Origin: a virus
Length of the DNA stretch: 39,981 bases
Direction: 5' to 3' (one strand)
Virus record (IMG/VR): IMGVR_UViG_3300042373_002152
Coordinates: 1-39,981 of that record
Part shown: piece by piece, positions 1-10,400 of the stretch
Numbering within the stretch: position 1 is the first letter of the stretch
Layout: every line of letters starts with the position of its first letter
Position numbers and translations under genes: made by a program
Notes under the pieces: generated by a model
Database searches by the model: none
What the model was told of the DNA's origin: nothing
The model's input: the letters and a program-made list of their open reading frames with translations, nothing else

Positions 1-3000
1 GGTAATTATTTTGAGTAACATTATAGAATTGAAGGGTTCCTCCAGCTGAGCTATATATAGCGTATTTATTTGCAGATGTTAAATAAAGGGAAGCTGCGTT
101 TGCATTATATATCTGAAGAGTTGTCTCTACTCCTGATACAGAGTTGAATCCACTTGTAGTACCAATACCTACATTGCCAGAAGTATCAATAAACATTGAA
201 TTAGCGGTATTATTAGAGTGGAAAGCAATTGGTCCTTCACCGTTGTAGATATTTAAAGATTTTGCTCCACCCCAACCACTATATGAAGCTCCACCTTTCC
301 ACATTTGACCAGCGTTAGCATTTGAATTTAATACTAATACTGAGTAACCTGAGTTTCCGCTGTCACCAACATACACTGCGGTTTCGGAAGCACCGGAACT
401 ATAAAAACGGGCAACATCGCCTACACCACCCGAATTAACATCTAACCAATATCCCGGAGATGTAGTACCAATACCTACATAGCTATTGACTGTAACAGTA
501 TTACCTAATGGGTTTATATCTAAAGGTTGACCTGCATGAGATTGGATGAAATTTCGACCTCCTGATTGGCCCATAGCAAAATTACCATTGGTTGGTGTAC
601 TGCTATTTGGTGCTAATCTTACAAATGCTGTTTCATGGTATGTATCTAATGTATCAGCATTTCCTGCGCTTGAAGCATAATTAACACTTTGGTTAGCAAT
701 GTTACCTGAGTGAACAATTGATCTCCATGGGTTTAATGTACCTGTATCACCGTTTCGAGTTCTTAAGAAGAAACTATTACCATCTCCATATGAACCGTTG
801 AGCCACATATCATATGATCCACCGGTACTAAATCTGGCAATAGGACCTGTTGTAGGAGCGTTTACAGCATAAGTAAATCCTGTAGAGTTTGTTGCCATTG
901 TATCGGCATTCAATGTAAACCCTTGATAATACATAAGATTATCAAAGTTTGCTCTTGGTGCATTAGATGAATCCCATACAGTTGCATCAGTTCCACCTCC
1001 ATAACTATTTTTACCAACATAAAGAGTACCGTTATTCCAACGAAATTGCCAACCATAAGCATTATTATGGAATCCTGTTGTATTAGAACCGGGGTCTATC
1101 ATTAATGATACATTACCATTATTAGCCTCAAACTCAATACCACCCCAACCGTTTCTACTACCTACTATTTTCCAAGCACCATATGTTGCATCATTAGGGT
1201 AAATATGAGCATTGTTAGGTGATGCATACAAGCCATGATTTCCTGGGAGGAAAATCCAAGAATTAATAGAAGCATAGTTACTACTTCCTTGTGAAATAGT
1301 AAATCCATTAGCTAATCTATATGATGCTGCAGAAGCACCACCATTGATTTCTAATTTATATCCTGGGTTAGTAGTACCAATACCTACGTTACCACCACCG
1401 GTAATGGTCATTTTTGTAGATTGTGCAGCACCTGTTGCTCCATTATCAAAATATAGAGCACCTCCATCTTCTAACCTAAATACACCTACACCATTACTTG
1501 CATTATTTCTTTGAAGTGCAATAAATGGTTCTGCATTTGAAGTTGTTCTTAAGATTATACCATCTGAAGTAGATGCGTTAATTTGAAGTTTTGAAGATGG
1601 GTTAATAGTGCCAATACCTACATTTCCAGATGAAAGAAAATACGCTGTTGGAGCATTCCATCCGCCTATTGAAACGCCATTATATCCCTCAATATTAATC
1701 ATACCAACAGATACGCCGCCTGACCAACTTCTTCCGAAAGAATGAATTACACCTGTCCAATCACTACCTTGATAGAATCTAATAGCATTGTATGATGTAG
1801 ATGTTAATTGCATTTCAATACCACTTTGAGATTGACCAAAAGTGTAGAGTCCAGGTATATATAAACCCTGTGTGCTTGTTACACCACTTACATCAAGTTT
1901 ATATCCAGGGCTAGTAGTGCCAATACCTACGTTACCATCATTAGTCATTACTAACTTAGTAGATAAGTTTGATGCACCACCAGCAGTCGTACCAGTACCT
2001 GTAGAAATATCTAATCTACCATCATTGAAATTTATTATGGCAGATTTATATGAACTGTATTTATTAACCCAACCTGAAGATTGGCTATATATGGTATTAA
2101 AAGCTATATAAGAATCATTAGCATCTCTAAATAATACTCCAAATGAACCAGCATTAAATGAATTATATGATGAATTTGTTGCAGTATATGAACCGGCTCC
2201 TAATTGTAATATACTAGATGGACTAGTAGTACCAATACCTACATTACCACTACCATCAATAAGTAATCTATACTCACTATCAGTTCTATTATAAACAAAC
2301 CATTGATTTGAATTATTTGCCTGAACTTCCCATCGATCACCGCTGGCAGGTTTAAATTCAATACCTGCAGAATTGGCTGATGATCTTACTCTAAGTTGGG
2401 TGTAACTAGCATTAAGAATATCTAATCCAGTTCCACCGGAATCTAAAGATGGGCTAGTAGTACCAATACCTACGAGACCATTATTTCTTATAAAAAATCC
2501 AGTTCCTGCATTGGTATATGTAGCAAAAGAATAGTTTGTTCCTGAATTTGCTGATGTGTCTATATATACACCATATGGGGATGTACCTGTATTTGTAAAT
2601 GTAGCTATCCATTCATCGTTGGCTGCTCCTGTAACTACAAGTTTTCTTCCCGGGCTAGTTGTGCCAATACCTACAGCACCCGCAAAATATGCGTTACCAT
2701 TACCTCTAATTGAAGCAAATGAAGAACCTGCAGAATTAACTACATTTAATGCTATTTGACTTTCAACTGCAGACGTAGGCTCAATTGTAACCCAACCTAT
2801 ACTCGATTGATTTGTATTTACTAATACTTCTGCACCTTGTGTTCTTATAGCACCAACAACATGAAGTTTTTGTGTTGGGTTAGTAGTGCCAATACCTACG
2901 TTGCCTGCCGACGTGATGCGCATCTTTTGTGTTGCAGCAGTCCAAAAGTCCATGTTACCTGTGCCAGTATAGATGTTTAATCCTCCGTCTCCGGCCCAGC

Positions 3001-3679
3001 TGGTGGTATTTTGGTTTCCTAACCAAATATAAGCATCTCTTGATCCTGCTATAAATTCTAACTGGGTGATTTGGTCAGCAGAAGTACTAGAGTTTCTAAA
3101 AGTAGCCATTAAATTACTACCTTGTACATGAAATTTATGTGCTGGGTTAGTAGTACCAATACCTATGTTACCTGATGTATCAATATATAATCTAGAATTT
3201 CCGTTGGTTTGTAAGCTTAAAGGAGTTGCATTGCTTGAACCTACAATCCCAACGTTTGAAGAAAGACCAGTATATAAATGATATGTACTAGAATTTTCAA
3301 TAAATAACAATTGGTTACCTGAGCCATATATATGAAGTTTTTGACTAGGACTAGAAGTACCAACCCCAACATTACTTCCAGTTACAACCAATACATTTTG
3401 ACCATATTGGCCCATTACTACAGTATTGTCTGCAAATGCTTCAATTACAGGTAAACCTGCAATAGTGTTAACTGAAAATAATGAATTTGATAAATCATCA
3501 GATACAGAAAATAACGTACCGTTATTTCCATTAACGGTAAATAAATCGGTTCTACCAGTTGAACCCGAACCCTGCAACGTGAGTGAACCAGATGCATCTT
3601 GGGCTAAAGTTTGTGTATAATTCAATGAGCTTGTAAAGCTCATCAAACTGGAACCGGGGGTGATTATAATATCTGCCAT
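1..3679 (-). CDS. Giant tail-fibre protein with GIGTT repeats, C-terminus cut by window edge
   Basis: At least 1226 codons are open from the ATG at 3679 to the left edge with no stop, so the C-terminus is missing. The N-terminus begins MADIIITPGSS and continues with a DLFTVNG / LFSVSDDLS / LPVIEAFADNT segment, a module I associate with phage fibre N-termini. From about residue 105 there are eleven copies of an N-V-G-I-G-T-T-x-P motif followed by K-L-x-V/I, separated by 70-140 residues of Gly/Ser/Asn/Thr-rich beta-type sequence. Such repeats are typical of long trimeric fibres and of Bacteroidota surface proteins. The start lies 10 bases after the preceding stop, so it is probably co-transcribed with the upstream lectin genes. 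Role inferred: host-surface binding by the virion. Whether it ends in an S74 chaperone cannot be seen. Confidence 0.85.
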   Translation of the reverse strand, partial: MADIIITPGSSLMSFTSSLNYTQTLAQDASGSLTLQGSGSTGRTDLFTVNGNNGTLFSVSDDLSNSLFSVNTIAGLPVIEAFADNTVVMGQYGQNVLVVTGSNVGVGTSSPSQKLHIYGSGNQLLFIENSSTYHLYTGLSSNVGIVGSSNATPLSLQTNGNSRLYIDTSGNIGIGTTNPAHKFHVQGSNLMATFRNSSTSADQITQLEFIAGSRDAYIWLGNQNTTSWAGDGGLNIYTGTGNMDFWTAATQKMRITSAGNVGIGTTNPTQKLHVVGAIRTQGAEVLVNTNQSSIGWVTIEPTSAVESQIALNVVNSAGSSFASIRGNGNAYFAGAVGIGTTSPGRKLVVTGAANDEWIATFTNTGTSPYGVYIDTSANSGTNYSFATYTNAGTGFFIRNNGLVGIGTTSPSLDSGGTGLDILNASYTQLRVRSSANSAGIEFKPASGDRWEVQANNSNQWFVYNRTDSEYRLLIDGSGNVGIGTTSPSSILQLGAGSYTATNSSYNSFNAGSFGVLFRDANDSYIAFNTIYSQSSGWVNKYSSYKSAIINFNDGRLDISTGTGTTAGGASNLSTKLVMTNDGNVGIGTTSPGYKLDVSGVTSTQGLYIPGLYTFGQSQSGIEMQLTSTSYNAIRFYQGSDWTGVIHSFGRSWSGGVSVGMINIEGYNGVSIGGWNAPTAYFLSSGNVGIGTINPSSKLQINASTSDGIILRTTSNAEPFIALQRNNASNGVGVFRLEDGGALYFDNGATGAAQSTKMTITGGGNVGIGTTNPGYKLEINGGASAASYRLANGFTISQGSSNYASINSWIFLPGNHGLYASPNNAHIYPNDATYGAWKIVGSRNGWGGIEFEANNGNVSLMIDPGSNTTGFHNNAYGWQFRWNNGTLYVGKNSYGGGTDATVWDSSNAPRANFDNLMYYQGFTLNADTMATNSTGFTYAVNAPTTGPIARFSTGGSYDMWLNGSYGDGNSFFLRTRNGDTGTLNPWRSIVHSGNIANQSVNYASSAGNADTLDTYHETAFVRLAPNSSTPTNGNFAMGQSGGRNFIQSHAGQPLDINPLGNTVTVNSYVGIGTTSPGYWLDVNSGGVGDVARFYSSGASETAVYVGDSGNSGYSVLVLNSNANAGQMWKGGASYSGWGGAKSLNIYNGEGPIAFHSNNTANSMFIDTSGNVGIGTTSGFNSVSGVETTLQIYNANAASLYLTSANKYAIYSSAGGTLQFYNVTQNNY

Positions 3680-3689
3680 TTAGTATATT

Positions 3690-4034
3690 TTATTCTATTG
3701 AGCCTGTTGGCATTGGTTGTGTCCAAAATGGTGTTGCTAGTAAATCCAGCATTGGTTGGTATAAATATTCAGGATATTCAGATGAATATATATCTGGTCT
3801 ACCATATGTTCCTGCTTCTACAATGTATGATTCTGTTTGGTGGGTTTCCGGGTCATAGTAACTAGCAGTGTAACTTGCAGTTACTACTGTCACGTCATAT
3901 TTCACAAATGTTTCTGTTTTATCTACACTATAGCGTAGTGTATCAATACTAGCTTCCAAAACTTGATTAAAGTTTATAGAACCTGTAAGGTTTGAAGGTA
4001 GAACCAACCATCTTCTATTTTCGAATGTATCCAT
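3690..4034 (-). CDS. Unknown 114-residue protein of the fibre cluster
   Basis: I do not recognise this protein. It starts MDTFENRRWLVLPSN, has no signal peptide, membrane segment or cysteine, and is rich in Tyr, Thr and Ser (for example VTASYTASYYDPETHQTES around residues 50-70). The ASYTASY element resembles the ATASYA runs found in the fibres of this window, so it could be a small virion component. It lies between a LamG lectin gene (12 bases upstream) and the left-most giant fibre gene (10 bases downstream). The start at 4034 is the only reasonable one and is preceded by the ATATTTAT element. A fibre-assembly chaperone is an alternative suggested only by position and size. Confidence 0.6.
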   Translation of the reverse strand: MDTFENRRWLVLPSNLTGSINFNQVLEASIDTLRYSVDKTETFVKYDVTVVTASYTASYYDPETHQTESYIVEAGTYGRPDIYSSEYPEYLYQPMLDLLATPFWTQPMPTGSIE

Positions 4035-4039
4035 CTATG

Positions 4040-4047
4040 ATAAATAT
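4040..4047 (-). promoter_or_regulatory. ATATTTAT late-promoter-like element
   Basis: In the gene sense this reads ATATTTAT and ends 5 bases before the ATG of the 114-residue gene. It overlaps the stop codon side of the next gene boundary. If it acts as a minus-10 element the transcript would be essentially leaderless. Confidence 0.35.
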
Positions 4048-5204
4048 TATGGTAAATTAAAACGTGTTTTATATTTGTTGTAGTTTTGTGTTACTTCGGC
4101 TGCTGTAATTGCTCGATTATATACTTTTACAACTGCTAATGCTCCATTAAAATAATATCCTCCTGAATTATAAGAGCCTATAAATTGGTTTCCTTGATTT
4201 GTGTTTAAAGTATATACAAGTGAATCTGATGTTTTAGCGGTTCCATTTACATAAGTAATTCTTTGGCCTGATTTGAATGTGCCAACGACATGATTCCACG
4301 CATTGTTTGTCATAGTATTAGTAGGTGTATATTGGCTATTTCCGGCTTGCCTCCAAACAATATTACTACCTTCCATGAATAAACTATATTGTGTATTTAC
4401 TGCACCTTTTTCAAACCAAAAACCGTTTTGACTTATTGCATATGGTTTAACAATAACTTCAACAGTTACTTCAGATACATCAAAAACATTTGATGATGGT
4501 ATATTAATAAAATCATCTGTACCATCAAAGTACATTTGAGCATTTGAATCAAATGATACGTTTGATAAATTTATAGTTGAATTTCCTACTATAGGTAATA
4601 AACCTTGTGTTGCTGAACGAGTACCTGTTGTAAATTGGGTTGGATATATTTGATTTTCTAGTTGAAAATCTTTTACGTAAATAGTGTTATTAGTATTTAT
4701 ATAAATAAAACAATAGGTTTGAGTATTTGAAGAGGCAACAGCATTAGCATAAGCATATAATCTTTCCCATCCTGTACCTGTATGTGTGTTATAACTTTGG
4801 GCTACACCCCAGTTGTAGTCGCCTCCATAATACTCTAGCTGTAAAGTTGGGCCTGCAACTGTAGAATACACCCAAGCTGACCATGAGTAATAGTTTCCAG
4901 TTGTTAAAGGTATAGACCAGTATACTCGGTTTTCATAATATACACCACTTGAAGTGCCTCGGTTAATTGCTAAAACTTTTTCTCCATTAAATAAAGCTAC
5001 AGCACACGTTCCTCCTGATCCTAGTTGAGGGTTTGAGCCAGCTCCATTTCCTATAGCTAAACTATCTAAAGTAGGGTCAGTTATTTCTGTTGAAAAACGA
5101 TTAGTAGTAGGCTTTCCTTTATACGAATTCACAGTATCTCCAGTGTCATACATGAACACCGAACCCGATGTCACTACTTTTCCATATCCATTTGCTACTG
5201 CCAT
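4047..5204 (-). CDS. CBM/LamG-type lectin protein, copy 2
   Basis: This is a 385-residue protein. Residues about 15-40 carry the short module YDTGDTVNSYKGKPTTN. Residues about 70-185 look like a carbohydrate-binding jelly roll (YYSWSAWVYS, then GWERLYAYA, then IYVKDFQLENQIYPTQF). Residues about 222-372 form a LamG / concanavalin-A-like domain: NAQMYFDGTDDFINIP, VTVEVIVKPYA, NNAWNHVVGTF, ITYVNG, FNGALAVVKVYNRAIT. The protein ends QNYNKYKTRFNLP. Likely role: glycan binding on the virion, by analogy with LamG domains. It is a diverged tandem duplicate of the next gene upstream, whose stop lies 3 bases before this ATG. There is no signal peptide, as expected for a virion protein. Confidence 0.8.
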   Translation of the reverse strand: MAVANGYGKVVTSGSVFMYDTGDTVNSYKGKPTTNRFSTEITDPTLDSLAIGNGAGSNPQLGSGGTCAVALFNGEKVLAINRGTSSGVYYENRVYWSIPLTTGNYYSWSAWVYSTVAGPTLQLEYYGGDYNWGVAQSYNTHTGTGWERLYAYANAVASSNTQTYCFIYINTNNTIYVKDFQLENQIYPTQFTTGTRSATQGLLPIVGNSTINLSNVSFDSNAQMYFDGTDDFINIPSSNVFDVSEVTVEVIVKPYAISQNGFWFEKGAVNTQYSLFMEGSNIVWRQAGNSQYTPTNTMTNNAWNHVVGTFKSGQRITYVNGTAKTSDSLVYTLNTNQGNQFIGSYNSGGYYFNGALAVVKVYNRAITAAEVTQNYNKYKTRFNLP

Positions 5205-5207
5205 ATC

Positions 5208-6461
5208 TTAACTTAAATTGAAACGTGATTTATATTGTTGGTAGTTTTGTTTGACTTGGTCTGCTGAAAGGGCTACATTGTATATTTTTGTAATTGGTAT
5301 TTCTCCATTAAAAAATCCTCCTTTTGGGTTACTACCTGTACCTAAAACTACGGAAGGGCTTGATCCATATCCAAATAAATTTGAGGGCATTACTGTTGAT
5401 TGGGATCCATTTCTAAAACTAGGATTAACAGGAACTTGGTTTCCGTCAACAAATATTTGGTAATTACCTGTTTGTAATATAAAGACTACATGATGATAGT
5501 TCATATCCGAAAGGAGTGAGGAACCATTTGTATATGCAAATGATAGGTTTGTAGTGCCACTTCCTTCATTATAAAATGATATACTTTCATTACCCCAATA
5601 ACCTGTAAAATTTCCTAAAACAATATAACCATGTGGGGTTTCTCCTTCCATCCAACCTAATAATATTTTGTCGGATGAGGTGATTATGTTAGTTTTAAAA
5701 ACTATTTCAATACTTAGTGTAGTGGTGTTTATATTATATAAATAACTTCCTAAATCTACATAATCATCTGTTCCATCAAAATACATTTGAGCATTTGAAT
5801 TAAATGATACGGTTGATAAATTTATAGAAGTATTACTAATTAAAGGTAATAAGCCTTGAGTTGCTGAGCGAGTACCTGTTGTGAATTGGGTAGGATAAGA
5901 TTTTTGTTCTACTTGAAGTCCATCCCACCAAATTAAAGCTCCATTTGTTGATGTAGCAACACGAGCTTGAACATATGCTGTTGACCCATTAGTAAAAGTC
6001 ATAGATATTGAGATACGTTGCCATTGGCCCGTTGCTGTAAAATTTCGAGCATCTAATTCAATATAATTCCCTGAACTATTAGCTCCAAATATCCAAATTT
6101 GTAGATTTACTCCAGCCCTAGCTAATGCATATACACTTACAGTCCATGTTTGACCAGATGAAGCAGCTGAAATATTGTTTCCTGGGTTATTGTAGGTACT
6201 ACTATATGAATCCGCTCCAAATGAATATTCTTTTAAAGGGATTCCTCTAACTGGGGAAGGAGCAACTGAGGTGTCTCTCCCCCAGGTTGATGTATTTCCA
6301 GAAGATGCCCAGGTGTATAAATCTAAAGGATTAAAACTATTAAGATTACCAACAGTGTTTGTAGTAGGTTCTCCACGATAAGAATTTGAAGTATCACCTG
6401 TATCGTATGAAAATACAATATTACTATCTAAAGATGGGTTTGGTCCTACTGATGTTGGCAT
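5208..6461 (-). CDS. CBM/LamG-type lectin protein, copy 1
   Basis: This 417-residue protein has the same three-part layout as its downstream neighbour. It starts with YDTGDTSNSYRGEPTTN (about residues 19-35). A CBM-like jelly roll follows at about 75-185 (WTVSVYALARAGVNLQIWIF, then QWQRISISMTF, then IWWDGLQVEQKSYPTQF). A LamG-like domain covers about 223-402 (NAQMYFDGTDDYVDLG, LSIEIVFKT, NYHHVVFILQ, YQIFVDGNQ, FFNGEIPITKIYNVAL). The hinge YPTQFTTGTRSATQGLLP is identical in both copies, whereas the sugar-binding faces differ strongly. It begins one base after the stop of the 71-residue gene, indicating coupled translation. Function inferred: glycan recognition during adsorption. Confidence 0.8.
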   Translation of the reverse strand: MPTSVGPNPSLDSNIVFSYDTGDTSNSYRGEPTTNTVGNLNSFNPLDLYTWASSGNTSTWGRDTSVAPSPVRGIPLKEYSFGADSYSSTYNNPGNNISAASSGQTWTVSVYALARAGVNLQIWIFGANSSGNYIELDARNFTATGQWQRISISMTFTNGSTAYVQARVATSTNGALIWWDGLQVEQKSYPTQFTTGTRSATQGLLPLISNTSINLSTVSFNSNAQMYFDGTDDYVDLGSYLYNINTTTLSIEIVFKTNIITSSDKILLGWMEGETPHGYIVLGNFTGYWGNESISFYNEGSGTTNLSFAYTNGSSLLSDMNYHHVVFILQTGNYQIFVDGNQVPVNPSFRNGSQSTVMPSNLFGYGSSPSVVLGTGSNPKGGFFNGEIPITKIYNVALSADQVKQNYQQYKSRFNLS

Positions 6462-6462
6462 A

Positions 6463-6678
6463 TTATATAAATCTTTCTACTTCTACTATATTAAGTGTTG
6501 GGTTCATTTTTAATTGAGTTTCCCATTCATCAAAATATTCTTTGTTTATCATTTCAGGGAATAATTTAAGTCCTAATTGTTCTATAATAGTAGTACCATC
6601 TAAAGTAACTACTACTTTATTCCACGTATCTCCATTTCTAGAGATAATTAATTTCATTGGTTTTAATTGAATATTCAT
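6463..6678 (-). CDS. Unknown 71-residue protein between lectin genes
   Basis: I do not recognise this protein. It is a compact alpha/beta-looking sequence: KLIISRNGDTWNKVVVTLDG, then TTIIEQLGLKLFPEMINKEYFDEWETQL, then LNIVEVERFI. It has no membrane segment or signal peptide. The ATG at 6678 is 4 bases from the upstream stop; the ATG at codon 8 (MKLII) is a possible alternative start. The soluble, non-repetitive composition differs from the adhesins on both sides. A fibre-assembly chaperone or trimerisation cofactor is possible, but this rests on position only. Confidence 0.6.
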   Translation of the reverse strand: MNIQLKPMKLIISRNGDTWNKVVVTLDGTTIIEQLGLKLFPEMINKEYFDEWETQLKMNPTLNIVEVERFI

Positions 6679-6682
6679 AATA

Positions 6683-7423
6683 TTACTTTATATAAACTGC
6701 CCCATATTGGTGATAATCATTTCCTGAGCCGTCCCAATAATAAGCATCTTGGTAATAATTACTAGGACCACCACCCCAAACATTTCCACTCCAACAGGCT
6801 CCATACCAGAATGCCGAATTACTGTAAAAGGTTGAACAGTTTCCTGATCCATATGCATCTTGATCATTATCATAAGTTGTTAATGAAAATCCACTAGCGG
6901 CATGATAACTATACATTCCTGGGGATCCTGTACCCGTTTCATCACTAACAGCAACAGGATTAGAAAAAGCAAAAGTACTAGTAAATCCATCAAATCTCCA
7001 ACGGTATCTTTTTGTATGAGCACCGGTATTTCCTAATGCAGTTCCGTTAGTATTTGATACAAATTGTACTACCTCAACTTTTCCTGCATTTGCTCTACCT
7101 CCTAAAAATTGCCAATATGATGTTCCTACAAAAATATTATAATTTGCTAAACCAGATAATCCTGAAGTTCCAGCAACTATTGTATTTGTTCCAGGGTTAG
7201 TTCCTGCACGGTAATTACATGTACTTACAGCATTATTATATGAAAGATTAGTGATCCCACCTGTATCTTTACGGTTTGCCATAACACAAACCCATCCTCC
7301 ACCTAAATATTCTTGATCAATATAAGCAGTTATATAGGAATTATTGTATTTGATATTATAGAACCCAGATGGACCTACAATATCAGAAACAGATGTATAA
7401 ATTGGACCATAGTTTAGTGCCAT
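6683..7423 (-). CDS. Fibrinogen-like-domain lectin protein
   Basis: This 246-residue protein looks like a fibrinogen C-terminal-type domain (FReD). Residues 18-30 read GPSGFYNIKYNNS, where FReDs have their opening G-x-Y-x-I strand. Residues 40-51 (LGGGWVCVMANR) match the family's C-x-M-x-x-G-G-G-W core in a rearranged form. Residues 179-196 (FSLTTYDNDQDAYGSGNC) match the FSTxDxDND...NC calcium-binding segment. FWYGACWSG (205-213) matches the WWY..C segment that follows. The end, DYHQYGAVYIK, fits the last strand. The canonical NLNG-x-Y motif is not evident. Such domains bind acetylated or diol-bearing glycans in animals; binding bacterial surface glycan is inferred here. It is coupled to neighbours by 3-4 base gaps. 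Confidence 0.65.
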   Translation of the reverse strand: MALNYGPIYTSVSDIVGPSGFYNIKYNNSYITAYIDQEYLGGGWVCVMANRKDTGGITNLSYNNAVSTCNYRAGTNPGTNTIVAGTSGLSGLANYNIFVGTSYWQFLGGRANAGKVEVVQFVSNTNGTALGNTGAHTKRYRWRFDGFTSTFAFSNPVAVSDETGTGSPGMYSYHAASGFSLTTYDNDQDAYGSGNCSTFYSNSAFWYGACWSGNVWGGGPSNYYQDAYYWDGSGNDYHQYGAVYIK

Positions 7424-7426
7424 AAC

Positions 7427-10400
7427 TTATTCCTTGTCAAATTCAGTAACTAATTTTTCTACATCTTTACGTTCTGCAAACACTGTATAGAAACAGTTTA
7501 TAATTCCTGCTTCAGAACCTACCGTAATATAAGTATCTGTTATCTCTTCTACCCACAATTCTTGTTTTCTTCCAATTGCGGTTAAATTCACTGTAATTGA
7601 ATTTTCATCAACTAGTGCGTGCCAGTAGTCTGGGAGTTCTATACGGCTGGTATTCGTTAATTTACCACGAACATATACTGAATGTTCAGGGCCTTCAAGT
7701 ACACCATATTGTAATTTTTTTCCTTCTTTGGTTGGGTGATCGATGAGGAAGGATTTGGTTGTGGCACGGAACGTTCCAACTACTTCTAGTTTAGCTCCTG
7801 GGTTTGTTGTGCCAATACCAATATTGCTACTAGTTTCGTAAATTACACTATTTGTAAGTGTATTTGCATCTTGCCATTTTGGAATGTAATTTGCTGTACC
7901 CGAACCATCTACTACACCTCCGGCAGTTTCAATTACGTTTCCGCTTGAATCAACTGCGAGATTGTAAGCAACTGTGCCTGTGTTTGTACCGGAGCCATAT
8001 GCATGTAATCTAAGTGCACCTGCTGAAGAAATTGTCATTCTAGCAGCACTATTAGTAGTGATTACTAATGGATATGCACCTTCACTATATAATACTCTAG
8101 AATAATTACCATAGCCAAAACCGCCACCTGATGAGTTGTCTATTCCTATATAAAATACACCTCCTGAATTTTGGGCTTGAAATAATGCATAATTAGATGT
8201 ACCTTGAACTAATATTCTAGCATTACTAGCAGCAGTATCATATACATGAAATTTATACGATGGGCTATTAATACCAACACCTACGTTACCACCATTAGTT
8301 ACTATAAATCTACCTCCACCTATACCAGGTGCGTCTATAGAAAATGCACCGGTACCACCAATACTAATTGCATTGTATGCAGAATTAGTATCAATTCTAA
8401 CACCATCAAAGTTTCCTGATGAAACAGACAATTTTCCATACATTGTAGTAGTACCAATACCTACTTCACCGCCATCAGTAATACGCATTCTTTCAGAACC
8501 ATTAGTACCGAATGACATGTAATTGCCTGATCCATATTGAACAAAATATGTTGGTTTACCTGAAAGTTCAAATCTGTTTGTTACAGCATCCCAATGTCCG
8601 ATGTTTATAACACCTGTGCCATCAGTGATTCGCAATGAATCTGCTGAAGTAGACGTAGTTGTTTGAACAGTCAATCGTGCACCAGGATTAGTAGTGCCAA
8701 TACCTACATTATTTGCAAAGTAGTGATATGGATTAGGAGATGATGTGCCTATGCTATATTCCATGTAGCCACTATTACTTTGTCCTATAAATGCATAATC
8801 TCCTCCGGAGAAGTCACCATTGATTGCATCATAGTATGTACCTGCAGCTCCAGTACCTGTGTTTGCAATAAACCACGCAGTATAAGAAGAATCTGAACTA
8901 AATATTCGGGCTGTTGCTGATGATATATCTAATACATGGCTTGGACTAGTAGTGCCAATACCTACGTTGCCATTATTAAGTACCCTAAATCTATTAACCC
9001 AGTTAGCATGCCCAACGGTTGCTGAAGAATAATATCCGATGTCTACTAATGGATTTGTTCCGCTGGAATAATCTCCTACAAGTCTGAGACCAGCTGTTGT
9101 TTGGTCCATTCCTATTCCACTCCATCCACCATATGTGTTTATGAATAAAGGATTATTTGGAACAGTATTACCAAATGATAAAGCTAATGTTGAATTGGTT
9201 CCAACAATATCAAGTTTAGCACCAGGATTGGTAGTGCCAATACCTACGTTACCTCCGTCAACAATGCGCATTCGTTCGCTACCTTGCGTGCCAAATGTCA
9301 ATCCATAATATCCTGCTAAATTTACAGGATTAGATCCGCTTGATTTTCCTAAACCATAATGTGGATAATCTCCGTATGCATCTCCAACATTGAATCCTAT
9401 CTTACCATATGGTTCTACAGTTTCAATATTACCATTTACTGCTAATTTTTCACTTGGATTAGTTATGCCAATACCTACATTACCTGATTCATCAATGATC
9501 ATTCTCATATATGAACCAACAGAATAACTATCAGTTGTACCAAAATACATTTTAGTACCATATGCACCATCAGATCTTATATAAATACCTGCGTGTGCAT
9601 TTGCTCCACCGCCTGCGTCACTTGCACCAAATGTTATAGCATTACCATAATTATCTGAAGTAGTTCCTGGGTCTAAATGTATGGTTCCTACTGTAGTTCC
9701 TGGATTGGTTGTATTCCAATTAGCAGATCCACCTTCGATATAAAGTTTAGATCCAGGGTTAGTAGTGCCAATACCAACGTTGCCATCATATTGAATAGTC
9801 ATTCTAGGTGTACCACCTGTACCGGTACCATAATGGTGAGTATAAAAATGTATATTTTGGCTATAATTTCCATTATATGGAGCCGGTGCGTTTACGCTTT
9901 CAATTTGAAGACCATTATATCCATCTGTGCCTGGTGAACTATATGAAGTACCAATATATTTAGATCCTGCTTCTAGATATCCATTTGCAGTAGATCCTAG
10001 GGCTATATTTCCATTAACTTGGAGTTTTTGTCCTGGACTAGTAGTGCCAATACCTACGTTACCGCCATCTGGTTGTAAGGAAATGGCACTAACATTATTG
10101 GTCATTTTTAATATACCAACATTTGATGAATTAGTTGCTTGGAAATATGTTGTTCCGTTATACCAATATGTTGAATAACCAATAACATACATTTCATTTC
10201 TAAAGCCAGAGGTACCATTTACATCTAATTGATATGCAGGGTTAGTAGTGCCAATACCTACTTTACCAGATTCATCAATAGTCATTCTCACACCGACACT
10301 TACACCATAGTAATGAGTTACAAAGTTTAGCTTTTGACTATAATTTCCACCAAGAGCAGTAGATTCAATAGACATACCTGCAATAAACTGATTTGCAAAT

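Noticed and set aside
1872-2759. Plus-strand frames reading repeated PGLVVPIPTLP peptides
   Set aside because: These are the antisense reading of the GIGTT repeats; they recur wherever that repeat occurs and do not form proteins of their own.
6683-7423. A diversity-generating retroelement target in the fibrinogen-like lectin
   Set aside because: No reverse transcriptase or template repeat is visible in the window, and the C-terminal codons are not enriched in the AAC/AAT pattern expected for adenine mutagenesis.
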